Shown here: positions 54,714 through 64,000 of the stretch, one piece after another
Position numbering within the stretch: the stretch's first letter is position 1
How the letters are laid out: each line of letters opens with the position of its first letter
From: Sarocladium kiliense
Taxonomy: Eukaryota; Ascomycota; Sordariomycetes; Hypocreales; Sarocladiaceae
NCBI GenBank assembly: GCA_030734395.1
Contig: JAUZTG010000014.1
Span: 126,501-190,500, forward strand
DNA length: 64,000 bases
Direction of reading: 5' to 3'
Notes under the pieces: model-generated
Database searches by the model: none
Seen by the model: the letters and a program-made list of their open reading frames with translations, nothing else
Told to the model about the DNA's origin: nothing
Made by a program: the position numbers and the translations under genes

Positions 54714-56237
54714 ATGGGCATCTTTAATATTGATTTCCGTTCCCATACGTGGGCTCTCATCTATTGCGGCGTGTCCGCCTTTGGTGCCCTCTGCTACGGC
54801 TATGACCAGATCTACTATACCGGCCTTCTCGGCATGAGGCCCTTCATCGACGAGTATGGTGTCACACGCGATGACAGCGCTAAAGCCCTAACCACGTCCT
54901 TCACTTCCCTCACTGCGTCCATCATCTACGTCGGTGAACTGCTCGGTGCTCTGGGTGCTGCCCCCATCAACACCTACTACGGCCGAAAGGCTGTCTTTTA
55001 CTGCGCCTCTGCCTGTATTATTGCAGGTGCCATCGTGCAAATTTTCGCCTCTGGCATCGAAGGCGTCATCGTGCTTGGCCGCATTCTCATCGGACTCGGC
55101 GTCGGCCAGTTTACCGTGACATGCCTCCTGTACATCGGCGAGGTTGCTCCTATGGCTGTCAGAGGTCCCGCCCTGATGATGTTCCAATTCATGCAGTCAT
55201 GCTCGCAGCTCATCGGATCCGGAATCACCCAAGGCACACAGTCGATTGATAGCAAACACTCCTACCTGATACCCATGGGACTCTTGATAGTCCTTCCTGG
55301 TCTCATGGTGTTGTGTCTGCCTTTCACGCCCGAGAGCCCTATGTGGTATGCCTCTCGAGGCCGGATCACCGACGCCGAGACTGCGCTACGAAAGGTCAAC
55401 AGGAGCCAGCCAGACTACGATCCTGCCTTTGACCTAGCTATCCTCGAGGAGGCGTGTCAGCTTCAGAAAGAAGATGAGGCACACTCGAGCTGGGCGTCCC
55501 TGGTCAAAGATCCCATCGAGCGTCGCAAGCTAATCTTCTCCTGCGGTGCCATGGTTTCGCAGCAGATCAACGGCATTCAGTTCTTCTACTCTTACGGTGT
55601 CATCTTTGCTCAGTCCATTGGTATCAAGGAGGCTTTCACCATCTCCCTCATCACCAATATTCTGCAAGTCATTGCTGTCGGCATCTCCATCCTCGTGTCG
55701 AATAAAATATCCCGGCGCATGAACATGCTTGTTTGCAGCTCCATCCTCTTTGCTGCGCTCGTAATTGTTGGTGGTCTAGGTACCATGAGAGAGGACGGTA
55801 CCTTCAAGAAGGGCATTAGCGCCGCCATTGTCGTCTTCTCCTATGTTGTCATTGTTGCGTTCAATTTCTCAATGGGGCCCCTCGCTTACAGCATCGCATC
55901 TGAATGCGCAGTGGGACGGAATCGCAACAAAATCATGTCTTGCGCGATTGGATCCTTCTTCTTCACTGTCTGGGTCATTGCGTTCACCAGTCCGTACCTC
56001 TACTATGACACTAACCTCGGCCCTATGGTTGGCTTTATTTATGCCGGTCTTGCGTGCATCACGTTGTTATACTGCTGGTTCTGTGTTGGAGATACCACCG
56101 GGCGATCGATCCTAGAGCTGGATAGCTTCTTCACGGAGCGGGTCCCAGCACGTAAATGGAGGACGTACAAGACTCCCGATGTCAGGCACGAAAATCCACA
56201 AATGCAATGCAAGGAGAGTGGAGAGCATGTTGAGTAG
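54714..56237 (+). CDS. MFS sugar transporter
   Basis: A single exon; 507 residues from ATG 54714. I prefer this start because fungal hexose transporters begin with MGxF just before the first helix (here MGIFNIDFRSHTWALIYCGV). ATG 54651 would add 21 residues. Twelve membrane helices are expected. Motifs are FGALCYGYDQIYYTGLLGM, NTYYGRKAVFYCASAC, LIGLGVGQFTVTCLLYIGEV, the PESPMWYASRGR signature, SQQINGIQFFYSYGVIF and SMGPLAYSIASE. The usual PETKGR at the C-terminal end is replaced by GDTTGRSILELD, a divergence also seen in some fungal clades. The role is plasma-membrane sugar uptake, proton-coupled or facilitated. Gene order suggests it imports the anhydro-sugar used by the neighbouring kinase, or a related disaccharide. 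The specificity itself cannot be read from the sequence. Confidence 0.9.
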   Translation: MGIFNIDFRSHTWALIYCGVSAFGALCYGYDQIYYTGLLGMRPFIDEYGVTRDDSAKALTTSFTSLTASIIYVGELLGALGAAPINTYYGRKAVFYCASACIIAGAIVQIFASGIEGVIVLGRILIGLGVGQFTVTCLLYIGEVAPMAVRGPALMMFQFMQSCSQLIGSGITQGTQSIDSKHSYLIPMGLLIVLPGLMVLCLPFTPESPMWYASRGRITDAETALRKVNRSQPDYDPAFDLAILEEACQLQKEDEAHSSWASLVKDPIERRKLIFSCGAMVSQQINGIQFFYSYGVIFAQSIGIKEAFTISLITNILQVIAVGISILVSNKISRRMNMLVCSSILFAALVIVGGLGTMREDGTFKKGISAAIVVFSYVVIVAFNFSMGPLAYSIASECAVGRNRNKIMSCAIGSFFFTVWVIAFTSPYLYYDTNLGPMVGFIYAGLACITLLYCWFCVGDTTGRSILELDSFFTERVPARKWRTYKTPDVRHENPQMQCKESGEHVE

Positions 56238-56304
56238 ATATCACGTATACTAGGAAAGCATGAGGTCTCTCAGCTGCATCTACGCATTCATAGAACCTAT
56301 ACAA

Positions 56305-58346
56305 TCATTCTTGAATGCTTTCCCTCGTTACAAGACGGCCTGGAGACGTTGTATCAAAGTTACGCCGTGCTGTAACTAGAACTGCCAAGCTCTCTCTGAT
56401 CAACGGCCCCTTATTGATATTCGCGTTGAAGACTTCTTCCACCCCGTCCATAAGCCTTTCGACGTCACCAACAGCCCGGAGGTAGGGTTCTAGAAGAGCA
56501 TGTGTCCTGACCTGTAGCAGAACCAAGTATGCTGCGAATAGCAGTTGAAACTCCAGCCAATAGTGCGTGGCTTCATGAAATGCGTCCGTTGGCGCAGGTC
56601 TGCAGAGCTGAACGATCAATGCCGCATTCTCGATGCAGTTGCGACACGACTCCATGACCCAGGGACTGTGGTCTGATGCTGTGCCATCTACACCTGGAGG
56701 TTGAATAGCGTATTCCATATCTTTATGTAGGAAGAAGTACAGGACCGGGCGATACAAAAAGAACATACAAGCGAAATACCGAAGACGAAGTTCTCGCTGG
56801 CCCTAACAAGGACAGATATAAGTAAGCTCTAACTGTGTGGAGGAATTGTTTCTACTCACGTTGTCCGTTCTGATGTAGGAACCGTTGATTGTGAATGTTA
56901 CGACGTCGCGAGGGAATTGCTTCTCGAGCGGCAATGCCTGATACCAATCCCTCAAAGTGGTTGCTAGCTTGAAGACCATGTCTGCCAGTTCGTGGGGTCG
57001 GGCATACGCCCGAGTAGGGGTGTAAAGATGAAGTATTCTGTTCATATGGCTTCTTAGCCACACCACGCCTTCCAAGTAGCTTAGATTCGACGCAACAACA
57101 TCTCCCTGACCCATTGGTTCCTCAACAGGGTGTGAAGCCAGCGGACTTTTGCTCACAATCTTCGCTACCTCGTCCGTGTCGGTTGATAAATTAGTATCAC
57201 TCGCATATTCGTCGACTTCACTCAAAATATCACTGCTTCAGGTCAGTTAATGCTATCGCATGGGTACGAAGTGACATACAGCTCGAGGATATAGTATATC
57301 CTTGAGAAAACAGGGATGTACCTTTGAGACGTGATTTATTAGCATCCCATGTTTGTGATTCCATTTCAGCCAGACGTACCCATTATGTCCAGCTCTGATA
57401 GCCAAGCGCTCCAGGGAGTGCTTGACCGACTGCAATACTCCGAGCGCATGAAAAGGCCGGGCCCAGCCGTGAAGGAGGCAGTATGCAACTGCAATACCTA
57501 TCGCAAGACGCTGATGAGTCGTGTTCAATAGTGTCCACTGCCGCTGGAGTATTGACTTGAGGTAAAGCTTTACAGTGGTGTTTTGGTCTGTCAACGCTGG
57601 AAACGTTTGGCAACATAGCGCAAGACAAAGCACCGTAGCATGGCTTAAAGGAAGCACATCGGGAAGTATAGGCTGAGTTGGTAATTGGCAATCGAGATCA
57701 CGCAGGATATGAGACAAGTCGAACCCCTCATATGCATGCAACAGTGTCGCTGGTAACAAAGGCATATTATCGAAGGAGTTGTGCAGGGCTTGCGTGATCT
57801 CTCTCATTTGCCAACAACTGACCAGGAGCGACGGATCCGGATCATTGGTCCCCGGTTGGAGCTCATCTTCGGAAAACATTGGCTCTCCAGCGTCAGCATC
57901 GGCCAAGAAGCTCAGGGGGTTTTCGAGATCTGAGAGACACAGACGTAACCGTGGCCATGAGTGAATCATCTGATGTGCCGCGGCAGTATGGAACTGCGGC
58001 GGCGAAGCCACCTCACAACTCGCCTTGCCCACAACATCAGAGGATGCGCGATGGGGGAACGAAGATGGGGTCTGGGACTCGAGTGCCTGTAGACGTGCCT
58101 CAGCGTCAGCTATGCGAGCCAGAACAGAGAGGTCCCTGGGAATGAAAGTCAGCCGAGCATTGTTGATGACTAGCAGGGAGCTACGCACGTTTCGAGATTC
58201 GTCGGCGTCTGGCGATAGTTGCAATCGACGTTGGCGGTGGAACAGTGGCTGCAACGCGGGCGCATTCCATCGCAGCGGGATTTGCGATGTCGGCAACGGT
58301 CACAGGCCAACGCCGTCTTAGCCTGAGGCCTGTGATTTGAGGCCAT
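56305..58346 (-). CDS. Zn2Cys6 transcription factor of the sugar cluster
   Basis: Five exons: 58346-58189, 58135-57380, 57321-57280, 57232-56860 and 56802-56305. They sum to 609 codons (608 residues). The binuclear zinc cluster has Cys at 15, 18, 25, 32, 35 and 42 (CDRCRHRKSRC and RCSHCSTANVDC) with a basic linker. A short helical, coiled-coil-like stretch follows (VLARIADAEARLQALESQ), which would support dimers. The fungal-specific middle homology region is visible (HATVLCLALCCQTFPALTD, AIGIAVAYCLLHGWARPF). The 42-base third exon (GYIPVFSRIYYILEL) restores a conserved segment of the family and joins in phase. The gene ends 67 bases from the transporter stop (convergent). It most likely binds the CGG-N8-CCG element found twice in the cluster. 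Confidence 0.88.
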
Positions 58347-58720
58347 GATCCCACAGAGCAACTCTGTTTGACGCTGGGAGCATGTTGGGGACTGCGGTAT
58401 GGAGATGAGAGAAAACCAAGGTTTGTGCCACTAACGCTGTGGAAGAGGTCAGGTCACGCTTATTTTCAGCTAGGAACATTCCAATTAGTGAAAGATTGAC
58501 GCATTGTACATAGGTTGTCCAAACACAGTCGGACTTCCAGAGATCAAAGACGGTACTATATACTTCATCCAATAAACGAAAGATAAAAACGGGCCGCACG
58601 CACTGTTCGTGTCAACTCGATACGGGCCCGGTCTACGACTAAGAATCGGCGACGTCGTGATCGCGCCAATCTCCGGCTCACCCAAAACACCACGACGATC
58701 AACAGCCGGACCTCACGGCC
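58347..58720. other. Divergent promoter of regulator and Nudix gene
   Basis: About 370 bases between the transcription factor start and the Nudix hydrolase start. I found no third copy of the 18-bp element here. No other gene is seen. Confidence 0.5.
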
Positions 58721-59725
58721 ATGCTTAATCTGCACTATCTGTGTGCTCAATTGGTGCGAAGTCCACTTTTTCAGGCTTTCAAATATTGGGCCAACTATCC
58801 GTATCACGGTACCTGTGCCAGCACCCGCGCCACGTTCGCGACGTCATCAATCAAGATGTCCGCCCAGATGTCCTGGCAGGACGTGACCATCCAGCGCCCA
58901 GAGACCCTCTCAGAAGACCAGATCACTACCTTCAAGCCATTCTCCGTAAGCTCTTGGTTCCGCACTGCGTGTAAAATTCGACTGACAGCGCAGACCTGGA
59001 TCGCCAACCTCAACCGCTCCCTTGCTCTCCAATCCAGTATCTCCCACCCTTTCCATGCAGACCCCTACGCCCTCCGTTCCGTGACCATCCAGTCCTACGA
59101 CCTCTTCGGCGGCGGCCGTCTCGGCTTTCTCAAGCTCACCGCCTCCGTCACCAATGGCGCCAATGAGTCTCTCCCGGCCGCGGCACTTCTCAGAGGACCC
59201 AGCGTCGCTATGCTCGTGATGCTGGTTCCCGACGACGCACCACCGGAATCAGATGAGCGCTACGTAATCCTGACAGTCCAGCCCCGCGTTCCGGTCGGAA
59301 GTCTTGCCTTCGTCGAGATCCCGGCGGGCATGGTTGATGACGCAGGGAGCTTCAAGGGTGCTGCGGCGAAGGAGATCGAGGAGGAGCTGGGCATGACCAT
59401 CACCGAGGACCAGCTCACTTGCCTCAGTGAGCTCGCGGTTCCTTCTGCATCCGGTGCTGAAGGCGAGGAGAACCTCCCGTCTGCCATGTTCCCCAGCGCC
59501 GGTGGCTGCGACGAGCACGTCACCATCTACAGCCACGAGAGGCGCGTACCCCGCGATCAGCTGAACGAATGGACCGGGAAGCTGACTGGGCTGAGGTCGC
59601 ACGGCGAGAAGATCACTCTGAAGTTAGTGGCCATGAAGGATCTGTGGAAGGAGGGCGCAAGGGATGCCAAGGCACTGGCGGCGGTGGCACTCTGGGAGGG
59701 AGCGAGACGGGAGAAGAAGCTGTAG
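58721..59725 (+). CDS. Nudix hydrolase, UDP-sugar/ADP-sugar diphosphatase type
   Basis: Exons 58721-58945 and 58994-59725; the 48-base intron (GTAAGC...GCGCAG) is in frame but breaks the conserved FKPF-TWIANL segment if kept. The product is 318 residues from ATG 58721, or 273 from ATG 58856. The extra 45 residues (MLNLHYLCAQLVRSPLFQAF) could be a mitochondrial presequence. The N-terminal domain HPFHADPYALRSVTIQSYDL precedes the Nudix fold. Nudix-box residues are FVEIPAGMVDDAGSFKGAAA then KEIEEELGM: the catalytic EE pair is present, while the upstream E is Gly and the R is Lys. Enzymes of this group split nucleoside-diphosphate sugars into sugar-1-P and NMP. It ends 47 bases from a second Nudix gene on the other strand. 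Confidence 0.85.
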   Translation: MLNLHYLCAQLVRSPLFQAFKYWANYPYHGTCASTRATFATSSIKMSAQMSWQDVTIQRPETLSEDQITTFKPFSVSSWFRTACKIRLTAQTWIANLNRSLALQSSISHPFHADPYALRSVTIQSYDLFGGGRLGFLKLTASVTNGANESLPAAALLRGPSVAMLVMLVPDDAPPESDERYVILTVQPRVPVGSLAFVEIPAGMVDDAGSFKGAAAKEIEEELGMTITEDQLTCLSELAVPSASGAEGEENLPSAMFPSAGGCDEHVTIYSHERRVPRDQLNEWTGKLTGLRSHGEKITLKLVAMKDLWKEGARDAKALAAVALWEGARREKKL

Positions 59726-59772
59726 TCTAGCCTATACGCCTATGCTGTACATCTATTTACCCCCCAAGAGCC

Positions 59773-60482
59773 TCAAAGCTGCAACTTCTGCGCCACCGCA
59801 ATACCTTCAGCCAAGTTCCCGACGCGCGCATCGATGGCATACCCCTCACCCTCCAGCCTCTTGCACTCTTCCCATAGCTTCGCGAGCGGCACGGTGAATA
59901 CCTCGATGAACTCATTCTCCTCCAGCTCCGGCTTCGGCGTCTTGTTAGCCTCCAGCTCCATGTCGATCTCCACATGCACCATCCTCAGGTTCGTAGTACA
60001 GAAGCCCGGGTCGTTGAACATGATCATGCTCGTCTCGCTCGCGACGCCGACATACCCCGTCTCCTCACGCAGCTCCCGAACCGCAGCCTCCTCAGCGGAT
60101 TCCCCGGCATCGACGAGGCCGGCAGGGACCTCGACGCAGATTTTGTCAAGGGGAGGACGGTATTGCTTCTGGAGGATGATCTCTGGGCCAGAGGGTTTGC
60201 GCAGCATCGCGAGGATGCCGACGCCGTCAATGTCACTGTCCTTGGGGCGGGTGGGGCGTTCAGCATGCTCCCATGTGCGCGTCACGCCATTGGGGTCTTG
60301 ATAGGTGGTTCTGCGACGTGTGAGAGTGGGTGAAGTGTGAGGGCTGGGGCGACGCACTTGATGAGCCTCGTCCATCTGGCCTCGTCGGCAGACTGAGGGG
60401 TCGTAAGTCAAAGTTAGCAGATTGGGAAATTGCGACATACCAGTGGCCCAGTCGAGACGAGCTTAGAACCTGAGGCGGACAT
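59773..60482 (-). CDS. ADP-ribose pyrophosphatase (Nudix, Ysa1/NUDT5 type)
   Basis: Three exons, 60482-60441, 60392-60358 and 60310-59773; introns are GTATGT...CCTCAG and GTGCGT...TCGCAG. They give 204 residues. Splicing yields the family N-terminus MSASGSKLVSTGPL, SADEARWTRLIK and TTYQDPNGVTRTWEHAERPT, which the unspliced frame lacks. The Nudix box is perfect: GLVDAGESAEEAAV followed by RELREETGY. Other family traits are GVGILAMLRK and LQKQYRPPLDKICVEVPAGL. The enzyme cleaves ADP-ribose to AMP and ribose-5-phosphate with Mg2+, probably as a homodimer in cytosol or nucleus, limiting free ADP-ribose. It is convergent with the other Nudix gene. A telobox-like CCCTAA unit lies about 105 bases upstream of the ATG (60586-60595). 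Confidence 0.93.
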
Positions 60483-61274
60483 GATGATGCGGAGACAAGC
60501 TGGTGGTGAAGGTGTTTGCTTTGTGTGACGAGGATTCGATGGATGGTGAGGTGAAGTCGGTGATGGATTGGCGGGGGAGGGGCCAACCCTAACCTGAAGC
60601 TACTTCTCGCAGTGCGATGAACGTTCGCAGTGAGTCATTGCAGGCTATAAGCAGTGGTGGATCTGTTATCCAAGCGTTTGAATTATTCTTTGCCACGGAA
60701 ATCTTAAGGCTGCGATGTTACATCATGGCCCTGAACCTTCTCGGACGAAAGGTGGTGATGTTTGGTAGCTCCAGGAGCCCAACCAAGGCAGCTCCACACC
60801 AAGTATATGCACTCAGAGTACTTGCCTTCCCTCTAGATTCGTGCTAATATTTCCGAAGCATTCAACAGAAATCCGATCAATTGAGACTGACGATTCAGGG
60901 TTTGACCTTTACTCAGGATTCCAGGATTCGAGATCGTTGCACACTAGGTATGGCTGTATCTTCATCTCTCTAACCGCTTTGGTCAAAACTCACATAACTA
61001 CTCACCACGCATTTTGTATGTCACATTGAAGATGTTATCTCATAGGGCCTTGAACTGGGAATTAACTCTTGATTAGGGCAGCTGAACCTGGTCACGGAGT
61101 GAAACACACACATCACTGCCGAAGCGGTCTGGCTGAGATACGTACATATAGCAGCACATCCATCATAGACACCGTACTCAGTTCTTTTGCCGCTCCACAT
61201 TCTACAACCTCAAGAGCCTCTCTTCGACTAGTTGATTACAGGCCTTGTTGCGTAGAACTACCAACTGTAGCAGT
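60483..61274. other. Intergenic, no gene seen
   Basis: About 790 bases between the ADP-ribose pyrophosphatase start and a small Cys-rich gene. It contains AACCCTAACC at 60586-60595 (one telomere-type unit). Short frames are not convincing. Confidence 0.5.
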
Positions 61275-61478
61275 ATGTGCGAAAAGATCCGAACCAAGGA
61301 AGTCTGCCTGTCTTGTGGCGACCCACTAACCCATCGCATCGAGAATAAGAGATGCAAGAAGTCCAAGGAGAAGGGCAAAAACGTGATGGGATCCTGTGGC
61401 AAGATTGATACCCCGCGGGAGAAGTCGGTGTATGCACCTGAGAGATGCGGTAAGAAAGAGAAATGCACGGTGAAGTAA
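61275..61478 (+). CDS. Small cysteine-rich conserved-type fungal protein
   Basis: An intact frame of 67 residues from ATG 61275. It is Lys- and Cys-rich: MCEKIRTKEVCLSCGD at the start, an internal NKRCKKSKEKGKNVMGSCG and RCGKKEKCTVK at the end, with seven Cys in pairs or spaced like a small zinc-binding protein. There is no signal peptide, so it is probably intracellular. Many fungi carry short orphan proteins that begin MCxxI and have this kind of spaced Cys pattern, which supports a real gene. Their function is unknown. It could be a zinc-ribbon-like protein, but Cys spacing alone does not prove it. Confidence 0.55.
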   Translation: MCEKIRTKEVCLSCGDPLTHRIENKRCKKSKEKGKNVMGSCGKIDTPREKSVYAPERCGKKEKCTVK

Positions 61479-62111
61479 CACGGTTGCCGACGTGTTGCCC
61501 TTATAATGTCGAGTGCATCAGTTTATGGATCTGGAGCAACCTTACTGGAACTAGACTTGTACTTGATTATAGAGCGGATCGTGGAAAGTTTAAGAGCTAC
61601 GTAGCTGGATCAAGTGAGGGAAGTTCCCCAGATATCTTAATACTCTGTAGCCTCTCCAACATAGTGACATGGTCCTAGCTTACAGTTCTCACTCGGCTCC
61701 GGCACGGAAGACGGCCGAACAGCCCCACTGCCTCAACACCGACTCAGGTACACACTACGCGTCAGGTAGTTGATAGGCTTGAACCAGGAAAAGGTAGCCG
61801 ATAATGTGCTGTCAAATTGCAACACACCAGCGGCAGAAGTACCCGACCACCTGCCTAGGTGAGGCACCTCAGCTTGGCGATCACGGATGTCCGGTTATCG
61901 TAGGGCCAATCGTGCGACAGGCTACCTTTCCAGCTGCAGGGCGATTGATAAGACCAACCTCCCTTTGGCTCGGACGACGATCCCCCTCTTTCTCACAAGG
62001 CACGGCACGGCACAATAGCCCCAAGGAAAAGATCCGCGACTCTGATTTCGCGATCTTGAGGCGAATCTTCTTCTGATCGTTCCTTCACAAACTGAAGAGT
62101 AAAGACGCGAA
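61479..62111. other. Intergenic, no gene seen
   Basis: About 630 bases, the promoter region of the secreted hydrolase. A 90-codon frame at 61804-62076 lacks recognisable features. Confidence 0.5.
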
Positions 62112-63953
62112 ATGGCCATGTCGTTGACCGCTCTGGTGGTCGCACTGTCTGCCCTAGCTGGCGTTACAGCCACGCCACAGCATTCCGACTTTGACTGGTC
62201 CAGCCTCACACCCTCCGCCTCACTTAACTACACATCCTGCTACGAGGACTTCAAATGTGCCCGTCTCCTCGTTCCCCTTGACTGGCTCGACGAAACCAAT
62301 CCCGCCCGTGTTACTCTCGCCATCATCGCCCTCCCAGCCGTCGTCCCAGAAGATGACCTGTCCTTCGGCGGCACCATCTTCACCAACCCAGGCGGACCCA
62401 GCGGCTCCGGCGTGGACTTCGCCCTGCACATAGGTCATGACCTGCAGAAACTGACAGACAGCGCCCACAAGAAGTTTGAGATCCTGTCGTTCGATCCGCG
62501 TGGCGTTGGCGAGACATTGCCACGGGCGGACTGCTGGCAGGATGAGTTCGCGAGGCAGGCGTACAACACTGAGGCGCTGGCCATGGGATCACCAGATGAG
62601 GGACCACACATTGTCGGACGCAACTTTGCGAGGTCGAGGGGGTTTGGTCAGGTGTGTGAGAGGAGCACCGGAGGCAGCGAGGATGACATTCGGAATTTCG
62701 TTTCAACCAGCAGCGTCGCGAGAGATATGGTGGAGATTGTCGACAAAATTGACGAGCTACGGAATCCTTCAAGTGAAAGGGCAAGTGATGAAGATGATGA
62801 TGCGCAGCTGGAGCTCCGATCTGAGAAGGATGTTCCGCGTCTCAACTACATCGGCTTCTCTTACGGATCGGTCCTCGGCAACTATTTTGCGTCCATGTTC
62901 CCCGGCCGCGTGGGACATGTCGCTCTAGAGGCCGTTGTAGATATCCATGACTACTTCAACGGCGTGAGTACCTCTATTCTCATCCCAATTGACCCATTAA
63001 CTGACAAGCATCAGACCTGGGCGCGCAATCTTCAGGACATGCCGCATACCTATGAACACTTCTGGGATACCTGCTTCGCGGCTGGCGACAAGTGCGCTCT
63101 CTACAAGGTTGACGACAGTGGCCCCGACGACATCAGCGCTCGCTTTGAAGCCTGGATCGATGAGCTCGACGCCTCTCCTGCCACCTACATGACCGAGACC
63201 AGCATCCAGCCCATCACACCTTACATCATTGCCATGGCCATGTTCCGACCTATGTACTCGCCCATGAGCCTCTTCCCCTCGACAGCCGAGATCATCGCTG
63301 AAGCCATGGCTGGAAACTACACCGGCGTCAATGAGGCAGGGCCTATCCCCGCCTTCAAGGACAGCTGTCCCCTCAAAGAGCCCGTGTCGTACACCTGGGG
63401 CCTCGATGCCATGGCCGCGATTGCCTGTGGTGACGCTCTACCACAGACGGACGTCACTATCCCCGAATTCCAAGACTACATTAGCATACTCAAGAGTCAG
63501 GACCCAAAGATCGGCCCCTACTGGTCGCAGATCCGAGGAGTCTGCACTGGCTGGCGCTACCGTCCGAAGTACTCATTCTCCGGTCCATGGACAACACCCG
63601 AGCACGATCCCAGTGGCGTTCCCGGCAAGCCCCTCGCGCCCATCCTCTTCGTCTCAAGCAAATACGACCCCGTCACGCCTCTTCGTAACGCGCGAGAGAT
63701 GACGAAGTATCACACCGGCTCCGGTCTGCTGATCCAGGACAGTGTCGGACACGGCACGCTCGGCGTGCCGGGCAAGTGTCGCGACGAGGCGGTCAAAAGA
63801 TTCTTCGCCAAGGGAGAGGTACCAGACGGTGAGCTATACTGCGAGGCAGATTGTCTCCCGTTCCAGGATTGTGAGGAAGCGGAGACGATGACGCTGCGGA
63901 GTGTTGACAGTGGGCCGTTGAGGCACCGCGCACCGTTGGAGATGTTCTGGTGA
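62112..63953 (+). CDS. Secreted alpha/beta hydrolase, TAP-like peptidase (S33)
   Basis: Exons 62112-62963 and 63015-63953; the 51-base intron (GTGAGT, branch CTGAC, CATCAG) is in frame, and removing it gives the family junction DIHDYFNG-TWARNLQDM. The product is 596 residues, typical for tripeptidyl-aminopeptidase-like secreted enzymes. Residues 1-20 form a signal peptide (MAMSLTALVVALSALAGVTA). The core shows FTNPGGPSGSGVDFALHIG (oxyanion region), FDPRGVGETLPRADCW and the nucleophile Ser250 in GFSYGSVLG. The C-terminal TAP-like part contains PILFVSSKYDPVTPLRNARE (Asp) and SVGHGTLGVPGKC (His). Members release short N-terminal peptides or hydrolyse esters outside the cell. An acidic insertion of about 30 residues (SSERASDEDDDAQLELRSE) interrupts the usual spacing before the nucleophile. 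The gene is intact. Confidence 0.9.
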   Translation: MAMSLTALVVALSALAGVTATPQHSDFDWSSLTPSASLNYTSCYEDFKCARLLVPLDWLDETNPARVTLAIIALPAVVPEDDLSFGGTIFTNPGGPSGSGVDFALHIGHDLQKLTDSAHKKFEILSFDPRGVGETLPRADCWQDEFARQAYNTEALAMGSPDEGPHIVGRNFARSRGFGQVCERSTGGSEDDIRNFVSTSSVARDMVEIVDKIDELRNPSSERASDEDDDAQLELRSEKDVPRLNYIGFSYGSVLGNYFASMFPGRVGHVALEAVVDIHDYFNGVSTSILIPIDPLTDKHQTWARNLQDMPHTYEHFWDTCFAAGDKCALYKVDDSGPDDISARFEAWIDELDASPATYMTETSIQPITPYIIAMAMFRPMYSPMSLFPSTAEIIAEAMAGNYTGVNEAGPIPAFKDSCPLKEPVSYTWGLDAMAAIACGDALPQTDVTIPEFQDYISILKSQDPKIGPYWSQIRGVCTGWRYRPKYSFSGPWTTPEHDPSGVPGKPLAPILFVSSKYDPVTPLRNAREMTKYHTGSGLLIQDSVGHGTLGVPGKCRDEAVKRFFAKGEVPDGELYCEADCLPFQDCEEAETMTLRSVDSGPLRHRAPLEMFW

Positions 63954-64000
63954 GACGGCGCGGCTTTGATGGACGATATCTACAAGTCTTTCGTTTGGGA

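Noticed and set aside
1..64000. tRNA, rRNA, CRISPR arrays, intact transposons, bacterial operons
   Set aside because: I looked for B-box-like GGTTCGAATCC patterns, long direct or terminal repeats, and reverse-transcriptase or transposase motifs, and found none. Subtle RNA genes could be missed without a covariance-model search.

Overview
This 64 kb window is nuclear DNA of a filamentous ascomycete (Pezizomycotina). Genes are split by short GT-AG introns of about 45-100 nt with CTRAC-like branch sites. Eukaryotic housekeeping genes are present: a BEACH-domain giant protein, the OST48/Wbp1 oligosaccharyltransferase subunit, the fungal 9.5 kDa complex I subunit, splicing factor ISY1 and a vacuolar subtilase. 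Class and species cannot be fixed from sequence alone. I saw no rRNA, tRNA, CRISPR array or intact transposon.

Layout. 0-7.2 kb is an accessory stretch. It holds a partial gene fusing a small cupin to a class-III aminotransferase, a mutated CoA-ligase relic abutting an amino-acid/choline-permease relic, a secreted BBE-type FAD oxidase lacking both usual flavin-attachment residues, and an atypical SDR. 7.7-27.7 kb is conserved: a PAF-acetylhydrolase-like membrane enzyme, a large disordered protein, the vacuolar serine protease, the 2587-residue BEACH protein in seven exons, and a divergent pair formed by NADH dehydrogenase 9.5 kDa and OST48. 28-34.5 kb is gene-poor. It has an orphan multi-pass membrane protein, a previously untracked 88-residue secreted six-cysteine protein in two exons, and an orphan gene interrupted by an in-frame TGA. 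35-44 kb holds ISY1 (its first coding exon is only the ATG), a Ser/Pro-rich protein, a mitochondrial CysA/MET2-type O-acyltransferase and a membrane-anchored hypothetical protein. 44-50 kb is mostly gene-poor, with one large unrecognised, frameshifted gene.

51.0-58.4 kb is the most interesting region. It is a compact four-gene sugar cluster: an anhydro-sugar kinase of the AnmK/levoglucosan-kinase family, a transaldolase, an MFS sugar transporter and a Zn2Cys6 regulator. An identical 18-bp element with the inverted form CGG-N8-CCG lies upstream of the kinase and again in the divergent transaldolase/transporter promoter. The simplest reading is a locally regulated pathway that imports an anhydro-sugar (levoglucosan is the leading guess), phosphorylates it to a hexose phosphate and feeds it into the pentose-phosphate pathway.

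58.7-64 kb carries two convergent Nudix hydrolases, a 67-residue Cys-rich protein and a secreted TAP-type alpha/beta hydrolase.

All exon models were built by hand from splice signals, frame and family resemblance. No database search was run.
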